Shown: positions 18,032 to 25,557 of the stretch, one piece after another
Layout: every line of letters starts with the position of its first letter
How positions within the stretch are numbered: position 1 is the first letter of the stretch
Assembly: GCA_026987195.1 (NCBI GenBank)
Contig: JALSNC010000122.1
Coordinates: 1 to 44,411 of the forward strand
Length of the DNA: 44,411 nucleotides
Reading direction: 5' to 3'
Origin: Desulfobulbaceae bacterium
GTDB lineage: Bacteria > Desulfobacterota > Desulfobulbia > Desulfobulbales > Desulfobulbaceae
The notes under the pieces: model-generated
The model's input: only the letters and a program-made list of their open reading frames with translations
Databases searched by the model: none
What the model was told of the DNA's origin: nothing
Program-made: the position numbers and the translations under genes

Positions 18032-18734
18032 GGCGAAAAAGTCAGCAGCAGTATATGAAAGGCCACGGCCCGGGATGGACTGGCGGCAGGTGGCCCGGAT
18101 CTACCAGGAACGGGCCCGCGAATATGACGCCTGGTACGAGGACTCCCTCCTCTTTGATATCGAACTGGCCCCGCTGCTGGAGATCGTGGCCGGCCTGCCC
18201 CGGCCACGGCTGGAGATCGGGTCAGGGCCCGGTCGTTTCGGGGCGCGGCTGGGGGTGGAACTGGCCCTGGATCCCGCTCCTGCCGCCTTGCAACTGGCCC
18301 GCCAACGGGGTATGATGCCCCTAGCCGGCATTGGCGAGGAACTGCCGATCCGGGGGCAGCAGATCGGCACGGTCTTCCTGCTCTTCACCCTCTGTTTCCT
18401 GGAGAACCCGCGCCAGGTCTTCCGGGAGTGTACCCGGGTTCTCGCTCCCGGCGGCCGCCTGGTCATCGGCCTGGTGCCCGGCCTTTCGGCATGGGGCAGA
18501 CTGCTGACCCGCAAGAAGGAGGAGGGCAATCCCTATTACAGGTATGCGGAGTTCCGGACCATTGCCCGCTGGACAGAGATGCTTGCGGAATGCGGCTTTA
18601 CCGTGATCGATGCCCGGTCGACCCTGTTCCAGGCCCCTGAAAATCTGCAGCACCACGAACCTCCGCGTTCCGGCACCGACGAGGGGGCCGGATTCTGCGT
18701 CCTCGTGGCCTGCGCCAAGGAGACCGCCCCATGA
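18021..18734 (+). CDS. Class I SAM-dependent methyltransferase, substrate unknown
   Basis: A 237-residue soluble protein with a methyltransferase-11-type fold: YDAWYEDSLLFDIELAPLL, the SAM loop LEIGSGPGRFGARLGVELALDP (motif I with the acidic strand end), then GIGEELPIRGQQIGTVFLL and FRECTRVLAPGGRLVIGLVPG. The opening YQERAREYDAWY is the usual N-terminal signature of UbiE-like and related enzymes, but the substrate cannot be deduced. It overlaps mltA by 11 bases and the downstream SAM hydroxide adenosyltransferase by four, so the three are probably translated from one message. Confidence 0.85.
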   Translation: MQDKAKKSAAVYERPRPGMDWRQVARIYQERAREYDAWYEDSLLFDIELAPLLEIVAGLPRPRLEIGSGPGRFGARLGVELALDPAPAALQLARQRGMMPLAGIGEELPIRGQQIGTVFLLFTLCFLENPRQVFRECTRVLAPGGRLVIGLVPGLSAWGRLLTRKKEEGNPYYRYAEFRTIARWTEMLAECGFTVIDARSTLFQAPENLQHHEPPRSGTDEGAGFCVLVACAKETAP

Positions 18735-19549
18735 ACTTTGCCAACCTGATCACCCTGACCACCGATTTCGGCCTCCAGGATCCCTACGTCGGCCAGATGA
18801 AAGGGGCCATCCTCAAACGCAACGTCACCGCCAGGATCATCGACCTGACCCACGGCATCCCGCCCCACGACGTGCTGACTGCCGCCCTCACCCTGCGCAC
18901 CAGCTATTCCTACTTCCCGGACGGCACCATCCACCTGGTGGTGGTGGACCCCGGGGTCGGCAGCCAGCGCTCCATCCTGGCCGCCACCGGCGACGGCCAC
19001 CTCTTCATCGCCCCGGACAACGGTATCCTCTCCCTTCTTGCCGCCGACAACAGGCTGAAGCATGTGCACCGGGTGGAGAACAGGACCCTCTTTCCCTCCG
19101 AGGTAAGCTGCACCTTCCACGGCCGCGACATCATGGCGCCGGTGGCCGCGGCCCTTGCCGCCGGCATGCCGCTGAAGAGGGTGGGGCCGGAGGTCTCCTT
19201 TGCCGACTGCGAACGGCTCGATCTGCCGCGGCCCAGGATCAGTGCACAGGGCATCGAGGGCCAGGTCCTGCTCATCGACCGCTTCGGCAATGTCCGCACC
19301 ACCATCACCACCGCCCTGCTGAGCCGCTTTCAACCCGGCAGTTTCGCCGGTATCGAGATAGGTGGCGAGCGGATCAACACCATTGCCACCACCTATTCCC
19401 AGTGTCCGCCGGGCGACCTGATCGCGGTCATCGATTCATCCGGCTACCTGGAGATCGCCGTCAACAAGGGCAGTGCCGCCGAGGTCACCGGCTGCGGGCC
19501 GGGCGATCCGGTGATCGTCCGCATGAAGAACCTGGCCATGGCAGAATAA
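18731..19549 (+). CDS. SAM hydroxide adenosyltransferase (DUF62, chlorinase/fluorinase fold)
   Basis: A 272-residue member of the family that splits S-adenosylmethionine with water (or a halide in the chlorinase/fluorinase relatives) into adenosine and methionine. Diagnostic segments are LTTDFGLQDPYVGQMKG at 9-25, DLTHGIPPHDV, HLVVVDPGVGS, FIAPDNGIL, FHGRDIMAPVAA and LLIDRFGNVRTTI. The Asp-Arg-His set typical of the hydrolase group (Asp of VVVDPGVGS, Arg and His of the later motifs) appears present, arguing against a halogenase. It is coupled to a SAM methyltransferase gene by a four-base overlap. Confidence 0.9.
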   Translation: MNFANLITLTTDFGLQDPYVGQMKGAILKRNVTARIIDLTHGIPPHDVLTAALTLRTSYSYFPDGTIHLVVVDPGVGSQRSILAATGDGHLFIAPDNGILSLLAADNRLKHVHRVENRTLFPSEVSCTFHGRDIMAPVAAALAAGMPLKRVGPEVSFADCERLDLPRPRISAQGIEGQVLLIDRFGNVRTTITTALLSRFQPGSFAGIEIGGERINTIATTYSQCPPGDLIAVIDSSGYLEIAVNKGSAAEVTGCGPGDPVIVRMKNLAMAE

Positions 19550-19669
19550 AGGAGTGTGGTCAAAAACGTATAAAAGTCCCGGTATTTCTATGTCGTTGCC
19601 AATGGCGGCGCACTTTTCACAGAAACGAGACAAGCTGAAAAACCAATACTTTTGCCAGGAGAAGGAAAA

Positions 19670-20473
19670 ATGAAGAAACAGGCCATTGTACTTGCCGCAG
19701 TCCTGCTGCTCTCCGGCTGCTCCACCATGGAGATGGGCAACCAGGGGGCCAAGACCGTTGCCACCGGCAGCGCCGGCGGCGCCACGGCAGCCAACGTCAA
19801 CTCCCAGCTCGAGCGGTGCAGCGAACCGTTCGGGACCCTTGCCGTCAATGAGGACCACACCGCCAACTGGTATTCATGGCTGGGCCGGTACGGCATCCAG
19901 TCCACGGTACCGGTCCTGCGCCTGCTGGCCCAGCAGAGCAACTGTTTCGTGGTCGTGGAACGGGGTGCCGGCTTCAGGAGCCTGACCCGGGAACGCCAGC
20001 TCCAGGCCGCGGGCGAACTGCGGAAGAACTCCAATTTCGGCAAGGGACAGATGGTGGCCGCCGACTACACGGTCACCCCGACCCTGATCTTCCATGACAA
20101 TGATACCGGCGGCATCGGCGGCGCGCTCGGCGGCCTGTTCGGCACGGTGGGCGCGATGATCGGCAGCTCCCTGCAGACGAAGGACTCCGAGGCCCTGCTC
20201 ACCCTGGTCGACAACCGTTCCGGCGTCCAGGTGGCCGCTGCCGAGGGCAGCGCCCGTTCCATGGACATCGGTGGCCTGATGGGCATGTTCGAGGCCTCCA
20301 CCGGCATCGGCGGCGGTCTGAGCGCCTACGAGAAGACGCCGGAAGGCAAGGTCATCGTCGCCTCCATGACCGATGCCTTCAACAACCTGGTACGGGCGGT
20401 GAGGAACTACCGGCCCCAGAAGGCCACCGGTCCCCACGGCATGGGCACCGGCGGCAGGCTCAAGGTGAACTGA
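19670..20473 (+). CDS. CsgG/HfaB-like outer-membrane lipoprotein
   Basis: A 267-residue protein. The ATG at 19670 is chosen because AGGAGAAGG ends five bases upstream; an upstream in-frame ATG would put charge before the signal. The lipobox is LLLLSGCSTME with Cys at about 16. The core resembles CsgG: LRLLAQQSNCFVVVERGAGF, then TRERQLQAAGELRK and ADYTVTPTLIF, then a glycine-rich segment (GGIGGALGGLFGTVGAMIG). CsgG forms the curli secretion pore, but no curli subunit or csgE/F is nearby. Many solitary homologues exist and their job is unknown. About 120 bases separate it from the previous gene, so it probably has its own promoter. Confidence 0.8.
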   Translation: MKKQAIVLAAVLLLSGCSTMEMGNQGAKTVATGSAGGATAANVNSQLERCSEPFGTLAVNEDHTANWYSWLGRYGIQSTVPVLRLLAQQSNCFVVVERGAGFRSLTRERQLQAAGELRKNSNFGKGQMVAADYTVTPTLIFHDNDTGGIGGALGGLFGTVGAMIGSSLQTKDSEALLTLVDNRSGVQVAAAEGSARSMDIGGLMGMFEASTGIGGGLSAYEKTPEGKVIVASMTDAFNNLVRAVRNYRPQKATGPHGMGTGGRLKVN

Positions 20474-20497
20474 CAACAACGTAAAAGTCCCGCTGAT

Positions 20498-20603
20498 GTA
20501 ACAGTTCACCGCTATGCGGCCAGCCGCGAGCGCGTGCAGATGGCGTGCTGCTGAACTTTTACCCGCTGATTCAAGGTGGCTGCCGATAGCGGTAAACGCC
20601 TAC
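20498..20603. repeat. Intergenic repeat, family A (copy 4)
   Basis: Begins GTAACAGTTCACCGCTATGC, then CGAGCGCGTGCAGATGGCGT as in copy 1, and CTGCTGAACTTTTAC. A shortened side unit (20563-20603) containing GGTGGCTGCCGATAGCGG follows. It lies between the convergent CsgG-like gene and the aro operon. Confidence 0.75.
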
Positions 20604-20637
20604 AAAAAAACCGGCCGCGGATCCTGTCCGCGGCCGG
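20604..20637 (-). terminator. Intrinsic terminator of the pyrK-pyrD-aroD-aroE-aroA operon
   Basis: CCGGCCGCGG (20611-20620) and CCGCGGCCGG (20628-20637) form a perfect ten-base-pair stem with a seven-base loop. On the minus strand it is followed by seven T residues (20610-20604). It stands 34 bases beyond the aroA stop. Confidence 0.92.
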
Positions 20638-20671
20638 TGGTTGCCGATAACGCTGAACTCTTAACTCTTCC

Positions 20672-21949
20672 TCACTCCCGCATGGCGGCAAACCGCTGCC
20701 AGAAATCGGGAAAGGATTTCTTCACACACTCCTCGCCCTGGATCCTGACCCCCGGGACCTTGAGACCGGCCACGGCAAAACACATGGCGATCCGGTGGTC
20801 ATCGTAGGTCCCGATCTCGGCACCATGGAGATTGCCGCCTCCGGCACGGCCATGGATGATCATCCGGGCCTCCTCCTCTTCCACCTCGGCCCCCATCTTG
20901 CGCAGCTCCCGCACCATCACCGCCAGCCGGTCGCATTCCTTGATGCGCAGATGGGCGATATTGTCGATCACGGTGGTGCCCTCGGCAAAGGCGGCGACCA
21001 CGGCCAGGGTGGGGGCGACATCGGGCATATTGCCCATATCCACCTCGATACCGGCAAGACGCTCAGGCCCGCTGACCGTGATGCCGCCGCCACGGGTGGT
21101 CACCTCGCAGCCCATCCGCGCCAGCAGCGGCACCAGGCCGGCATCCCCCTGCAGGGAGGGGACCGGCACATTGGCCACCGTGACCCTGCCGCCGGTGACA
21201 GCGGCCGCGGCCCAGAAATAGGAGGCCCCCGAGGCATCCCCCTCGATGCGGTACTCGCGGCCCTGGTAATGGCCCTGCGGGACCCTGAAAAAGGTCAGGG
21301 AGGGCGCCGCCCCCACCTGGATACCGAAATCGGCCATCACGTCCAGGGTCATCTCCACGTAGGGCCGGGACAGGACCTCGCCCTGGACCTCCAGCTCCGC
21401 CTCCCTGGCCGCATATGGGGCCACCAGGAGCAGGGAGGAGAGATACTGGGAGGACTTGCCCTCCGGCAGGACGGTGCGGCCGCCGCGCAGGCCGTCCGCC
21501 TCGATCCGCAGGGGCGGGCAGTCGGTTCCGGCCTCGCTGACTATATCCACGCCCCATCCCCGCAGGGCGGTGATGAGCGGACCGATGGGCCGCTGGGCCA
21601 TGCGGCTGGAGCCGGTAATCCTGAACATGCCGTGGCCCAGGGCCGCCACCGAGGTCAGGAAGCGGGTGGCGGTACCGTTGTTGCCCAGATAGATATCGTT
21701 GTCAGGCCGGCGGATCCTGCCGCCGCACCCCTCCACCCGCCAGCGGGCCGGATCGGAATCGTCGATGCGGATCCCCATGGCCCGCAGGGCGGTCATGGTA
21801 TAACTGGTGTCCTCGGAAGCCAGCGGTCCGGCAAGGACGGATGCGCCGTCAGCCAGGGCGGCGGCAATCAGGGCACGCTGGGTCAGGCTCTTGGAGCCGG
21901 GAACCTCGACGATGGCATCTATGGTGGCAACAGGCTCAATCTCGATCAT
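20672..21949 (-). CDS. aroA: 3-phosphoshikimate 1-carboxyvinyltransferase (EPSP synthase)
   Basis: A 425-residue cytoplasmic enzyme that joins shikimate 3-phosphate and phosphoenolpyruvate in the chorismate pathway. Landmarks are VPGSKSLTQRALIAAALADG at about 16-35 (S3P-binding Lys/Ser/Arg), LGNNGTATRF at 88-97 (PEP site), SSRMAQRPIGPL, GKSSQYLSSLLL, DASGASYFWAA-type DGSSAS segment, and the C-terminal AHLRIKECDRLAVMV plus TYDDHRIAMCFAVAGL. Two positions of the usual GNAGTAMRPL motif differ: Asn replaces the Ala and Phe97 stands at the Pro101-equivalent of E. coli. It is last in the operon, separated from aroE by a 92-base gap that holds a repeat. Confidence 0.95.
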   Translation of the reverse strand: MIEIEPVATIDAIVEVPGSKSLTQRALIAAALADGASVLAGPLASEDTSYTMTALRAMGIRIDDSDPARWRVEGCGGRIRRPDNDIYLGNNGTATRFLTSVAALGHGMFRITGSSRMAQRPIGPLITALRGWGVDIVSEAGTDCPPLRIEADGLRGGRTVLPEGKSSQYLSSLLLVAPYAAREAELEVQGEVLSRPYVEMTLDVMADFGIQVGAAPSLTFFRVPQGHYQGREYRIEGDASGASYFWAAAAVTGGRVTVANVPVPSLQGDAGLVPLLARMGCEVTTRGGGITVSGPERLAGIEVDMGNMPDVAPTLAVVAAFAEGTTVIDNIAHLRIKECDRLAVMVRELRKMGAEVEEEEARMIIHGRAGGGNLHGAEIGTYDDHRIAMCFAVAGLKVPGVRIQGEECVKKSFPDFWQRFAAMRE

Positions 21950-21985
21950 TGTCTCTCGTCTAACTCCCGTCTGGCTTCTGATGCC

Positions 21986-22035
21986 GCAAAAGTGTCTGTC
22001 TTTTCAGGTGGTTACTCATAGTGGTGAACTATTGC
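21986..22035. repeat. Family A side unit inside the aro operon (copy 5)
   Basis: Only the side unit is present: GCAAAAGTGTCTGTCTTTTC, AGGTGGTTACTCATAGTGGT, GAACTATTGC. It matches 14557-14605 with scattered changes. It occupies the aroE-aroA gap within the otherwise compact operon. Confidence 0.75.
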
Positions 22036-22041
22036 AAAAGT

Positions 22042-22878
22042 TCAATGGGCGGCCAGTTGTTCCAGCAGGGCCCGGCGCATCACGTCCACCGGCGGCCGCA
22101 CGCCGGTCCATATCTTGAACTGGACCGCACCCTGGTACTGGAGCATGGCCAGGCCGTCGATGACCTGGCAGCCGGCCGCGGCCGCCTCACGCAACAGCCG
22201 TGTCTCCAGGGGTGCATAGACAATATCCATGACCAGGGAGAAACGGGGCAGCAGGTCGGGGTCTATGGGCAGGCCATCGGCATGGGGCACCATCCCCACC
22301 GGTGTGGTATTGACCAGGACATCGGCCTCCACCTCGTGCAGCCGGTCAGGAGCCGTGAAACGGCAGCCCAGTGACTCGGCCAGATCTTTTCCCCGGGCCT
22401 CGGTGCGGTTGGAGATGACGACGCGGGCCCCGGCCTCGACAAGACCAAAGCCCACGGCCCGGGCCGCGCCACCGGCGCCAAGCACCAGGACCCTGCTGCC
22501 GGCGAGGCGGATCTTCTCGGCCAGGGCGAGGTTGGCGCCCTGCCAGTCGGTGTTGAAGCCACGGACCACCACCTGGCCGTCATCGGGATGACGGTAGAAG
22601 AGCAGGGTGTTGACAGCGCCGATCCGGCGGGCCACGGGATCGATCTCGTCCACATGGGCCATGACCGCCTCCTTGTGCGGCACGGTGACGGAGACTCCGA
22701 CAAAACCGAGCTCCCGCAGGGCCGTCACCGCCCTGCCGGCATCCTCCACATCCATGGCCACATAGACACCGTTGATCCCGGTGGCCGCAAAGGCGGCATT
22801 GTGCATGGCCGGGCTCATGGAGTGGCCCACCGGATGACCGATGATTCCGTAGAGTTTGGTTGTTCCGTCAATGGGCAT
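22042..22878 (-). CDS. aroE: Shikimate dehydrogenase
   Basis: A 278-residue NADP-dependent reductase converting 3-dehydroshikimate to shikimate. The chosen ATG at 22878 begins MPIDGTTKLYGIIGHPVGHS, the canonical family opening with the substrate-binding Ser-x-Ser (HSMSP). An upstream ATG at 22968 would only add residues translated over aroD. Catalytic Lys lies in VSVTVPHKEAV, the NADP loop is VLVLGAGGAARAVGFGL, and the NRT of ISNRTEARG fits NADP preference. Asp of FNTDWQGA and Gln of MLQYQGAVQF complete the site. It overlaps aroD by 11 bases. Confidence 0.95.
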   Translation of the reverse strand: MPIDGTTKLYGIIGHPVGHSMSPAMHNAAFAATGINGVYVAMDVEDAGRAVTALRELGFVGVSVTVPHKEAVMAHVDEIDPVARRIGAVNTLLFYRHPDDGQVVVRGFNTDWQGANLALAEKIRLAGSRVLVLGAGGAARAVGFGLVEAGARVVISNRTEARGKDLAESLGCRFTAPDRLHEVEADVLVNTTPVGMVPHADGLPIDPDLLPRFSLVMDIVYAPLETRLLREAAAAGCQVIDGLAMLQYQGAVQFKIWTGVRPPVDVMRRALLEQLAAH

Positions 22879-23569
22879 GATCCTTCTCCCACAGGGCAAG
22901 GAGTTCGTGCAGGCGGGCCGCGGAAAGCTGGCCCGGGGCCGTGGCCTGCTCTTCGTCCACGGCGACATAGGTCATGAAACCGCCCAGAAAGAGGCTGGCC
23001 AGGCGGCTTATCCGGCCCGCCTCGCCCATGCAGAAGGCGATGAGGGGGAAATCGAGTTCCGCGGCCCTCTCCTGCAGGGACAGGACCCGCAGCACATCAC
23101 CGGTCTCCCTGGCCATGGTGATGATCTTGCCGATATGGGCGCCGCTGTCCGCCATCTCCTCCAGGATCTCCCGCAGCCTGCTCGATGGCGGGGTGGCCGA
23201 GAAATCATGGCTGGAGAGGATCAGGCGGGTGGGACCGCCCTGCATGGCATCCAGGAGCTGCCTGCGGGCCCGCGCATCGGCCCGCAGCTCCAGATCGACA
23301 TAGGATGCGCCCAGCTCCACTGCCTCGATGAGAGGACGGATGCGGCCGGCATCATCCCCGTCGCTGCCTCCGCCCTCCCAGGTCGGCCTGTTGGTGAAGA
23401 GCAGGGGCGTATCGATGGTGCGGCAGCAGGTGGCCACATCAGGCCGCACCATGGCATCAAGCCGCACCTCCACCACATCCACCAGCGGCAGAACCGGCTG
23501 TACCGCCGCGACCACACCATCGCCATCCGGAGCGGCCACGGCCACGCATATCCTGCCCCGCCGTGCCAT
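22868..23569 (-). CDS. aroD: Type I 3-dehydroquinate dehydratase
   Basis: A 233-residue class I (Schiff-base) dehydroquinase. VEVRLDAM at about 33-40 carries the conserved Glu-Arg pair. LLFTNRPTWEGG corresponds to the TxRxxxEGG motif, with Asn before Arg. LILSSHDFSATP contains the catalytic His, and GKIITMARETGDVL holds the Schiff-base Lys. LIAFCMGEAGRISRLASLFLGG is the closing loop with the binding Arg. It sits between pyrD and aroE with overlaps on both sides, so it is translationally coupled. Confidence 0.93.
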   Translation of the reverse strand: MARRGRICVAVAAPDGDGVVAAVQPVLPLVDVVEVRLDAMVRPDVATCCRTIDTPLLFTNRPTWEGGGSDGDDAGRIRPLIEAVELGASYVDLELRADARARRQLLDAMQGGPTRLILSSHDFSATPPSSRLREILEEMADSGAHIGKIITMARETGDVLRVLSLQERAAELDFPLIAFCMGEAGRISRLASLFLGGFMTYVAVDEEQATAPGQLSAARLHELLALWEKDHAH

Positions 23570-24504
23570 CAGCCACCCTCCACCTGCAGGGTACCGATGA
23601 TATCCCGTACCGAGAGCATCCCCTCCTCCTGAAGAAAGGAACGGATGCCGGCAACGATCTCCTCGGTGACCGAAGGCTGACGGAAATTGGCCGTACCCAC
23701 CTGGACGGCGCTGGCGCCGGCGATGAGAAATTCCAGCGCATCCCCGGCCGTGGCGATACCGCCGATCCCGATCACCGGGATGGAGACCGTGCGGGCCACC
23801 TGCCAGACCATGCGCAGGGCCACCGGCTTGATGGCCGGGCCGGACAGACCGCCGATGACGTTGGCAAGGCGTGGTCTTCTGGTCCGGCAGTCGATGGCCA
23901 TGCCGATGAGGGTATTGATGAGGGAAACAGCGTCGGCGCCCGCCTCCTCCACAACCCTGGCCATGGCGGCGATGTCGGTGACATTGGGTGACAGCTTGAC
24001 GATCACCGGCAGGTCGGTGGCGGCGCGGACAGAGGCCGTCACGGCGGCCGCCATCTCGGGCACCGTGCCAAAGGCGACCCCGCCCTGTTTGACATTGGGA
24101 CAGGAGATGTTGACCTCCAGGGCATCGATGCCCTCCACCCCGCTCAGTTGTTCGGCCAGTCGGGCATAGTCGTCAATGGAATCACCGAGGATATTGACAA
24201 ACACCCTGGTGCCGGCGGAACGGAGAAAGACCATCTTGCGGCGGATGAACTCGTCAACGCCAACGTTTTCCAGGCCGATGGCATTAAGCATCCCGCAGGC
24301 CGTCTCGACGATACGCGGCGGCGGGTTACCCGGTCGCGGCAGGAGCGAAATGCCCTTGGTCACCACCCCGCCCAGCCGGTGCAGGTTGACCAGGTCGGCG
24401 AACTCGCGGCCATAGCCGAAGGTGCCCGAGGCGGCCAGGACCGGATTGCGCAGCCGCAGCGGCCCGATGCGGACCCGGAGATCGATATCGTTGTGATCCG
24501 TCAT
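23569..24504 (-). CDS. pyrD: Dihydroorotate dehydrogenase, class 1B catalytic subunit
   Basis: A 311-residue FMN enzyme that oxidises dihydroorotate to orotate in pyrimidine synthesis. It is typed as class 1B by the adjoining pyrK. Motifs are PVLAASGTFGYGREF, GGVVTKGISLLPRPGNPPPR, NAIGLENVG, LEVNISCPNVKQGG (with the catalytic Cys in NISCPN), VKLSPNVTDI, LINTLIGMAID, GGLSGPAIKPVALRMVWQV and GIGGIATAGDALEFLIAGAS (FMN phosphate loop). It overlaps pyrK by four bases and aroD by one. Confidence 0.95.
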   Translation of the reverse strand: MTDHNDIDLRVRIGPLRLRNPVLAASGTFGYGREFADLVNLHRLGGVVTKGISLLPRPGNPPPRIVETACGMLNAIGLENVGVDEFIRRKMVFLRSAGTRVFVNILGDSIDDYARLAEQLSGVEGIDALEVNISCPNVKQGGVAFGTVPEMAAAVTASVRAATDLPVIVKLSPNVTDIAAMARVVEEAGADAVSLINTLIGMAIDCRTRRPRLANVIGGLSGPAIKPVALRMVWQVARTVSIPVIGIGGIATAGDALEFLIAGASAVQVGTANFRQPSVTEEIVAGIRSFLQEEGMLSVRDIIGTLQVEGG

Positions 24505-25280
24505 TGCCAGGCCACCTCTCCGGCATCAAAAACCGGTCCCTGCAGACAGACGTGGGCATAGCCTTCGGTTGCCCGGACAGTGCAGCCGAGACAGGCGCCC
24601 AGGCCGCAGGCCATGTGCGCCTCCAGGGAGACCTCGCACTCGACGCCGGCGGCAAGACACCGGGCGGCAACGATCCGCATCATCGGGTAGGGGCCGCAGA
24701 CATAGACCCTGCTCACCCGGGGCAGGACCGGATCCAGCAGGTCGGTGACAAAGCCGTGATGACCGAGGGTGCCGTCGTCGGTGGCGGTGTGGACGTCATA
24801 GCCCAGGGCAAAAAATTCATCGGCCAGCAGGGCCAGCTCCCGCTGGCTGGCAGCGCCCAGGAGGACGGGATCGAACTCGGGCAGACGGCCGTGCATAAGC
24901 AGCCTCTTGCCAAGGAAATAGAGGGGCGCAATCCCCATGCCGCCGCCAACCAGGCAGACCGGATCCTCTCGCTGCAGCCGGAAGCCCCGGCCCAGGGGCC
25001 CCAGCAGATCGAGCTTCTCGCCGGGGCGCAACCGGGCGAGACAGCGGGTGCCCTGTCCCACCACCTTGAAAAGAAGCTGCAGGTCACCGCCGGCAGAGAC
25101 CTGGTGGATGGAGAACGGCCGCCGCAGGAGAGGATCAAAGGAATCGCCGACACGGACCATGACGAACTGGCCTGGATGGGCGGCAGCGGCGACAAGGGGC
25201 GCATGGAGGGTGAGGCGGATGATGGAGGCGGCAAGCTCCTGCCGGTCGAGAATCTGTGCTTTTTCCTGGAACTTGGTCAT
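24501..25280 (-). CDS. pyrK: Dihydroorotate dehydrogenase electron-transfer subunit
   Basis: A 259-residue FAD/2Fe-2S protein that passes electrons from PyrD to NAD+. I take the ATG at 25280, which begins MTKFQEKAQILD. The upstream extension to 25514 runs through a repeat and is not credible. The FAD-binding motif is LLRRPFSIHQV, the nucleotide-binding loop is LVGGGMGIAPLYFLGKRL, and the C-terminal cysteine set is MACGLGACLGCTV with a fourth Cys in YAHVCLQGPVF. It is first in the five-gene pyr-aro operon. No convincing promoter was found in the short leader, which abuts a repeat region. Confidence 0.93.
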   Translation of the reverse strand: MTKFQEKAQILDRQELAASIIRLTLHAPLVAAAAHPGQFVMVRVGDSFDPLLRRPFSIHQVSAGGDLQLLFKVVGQGTRCLARLRPGEKLDLLGPLGRGFRLQREDPVCLVGGGMGIAPLYFLGKRLLMHGRLPEFDPVLLGAASQRELALLADEFFALGYDVHTATDDGTLGHHGFVTDLLDPVLPRVSRVYVCGPYPMMRIVAARCLAAGVECEVSLEAHMACGLGACLGCTVRATEGYAHVCLQGPVFDAGEVAWQ

Positions 25281-25317
25281 GGAAAAGTATACAAGGAATT
25301 GAGATGTACAGAAAAAT

Positions 25318-25493
25318 TGCAGCAGTTCAGCAGGACGCCAGGTCTGCGTGACCGCGGCCGGCCACCAGGCAGGCGGGCGTGTCGAGACGCCGGCAGTCCG
25401 TTCCGCGGGCAGGCACGACTCCGCAAAGAGGTAAGGACTTCGTGCGGTCCCTGTGAACGCTGGCCTCCGGATGGCCTGCTGCCGAACTTTTAC
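25318..25493. repeat. Degenerate family A palindrome (copy 6) holding a family B fragment
   Basis: The ends read TTGCAGCAGTTCAGCAGG and CCTGCTGCCGAACTTTTAC, the family A terminal motif in diverged form. The interior is longer than in other copies because of the inverted family B segment at 25405-25460. It lies between the divergent pyrK and prepilin-peptidase genes. Confidence 0.6.
25405..25460. repeat. Inverted fragment of repeat family B inside a family A copy
   Basis: Read on the minus strand this stretch follows the first 60 bases of family B copy 1 (10727-10785). Ordered matches are GCGYTCACAGG-like, GCACGAAGTC-like, CTTACCTC, TTGCGGAGTCGTGCCTGCCC-like and GCGGGC boundaries, with small gaps. 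This is hand alignment only. Confidence 0.5.
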
Positions 25494-25557
25494 TGCTGCT
25501 GAACGTGAGAGCATTACCGAAGCTCAGTGGTCGCAGGCCCGGTCAGCGGCCTGCGGC

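Noticed and set aside
18731..19549. SAM-dependent halogenase (chlorinase/fluorinase)
   Set aside because: The motifs fit the common hydroxide adenosyltransferase group and there is no halometabolite gene cluster nearby.
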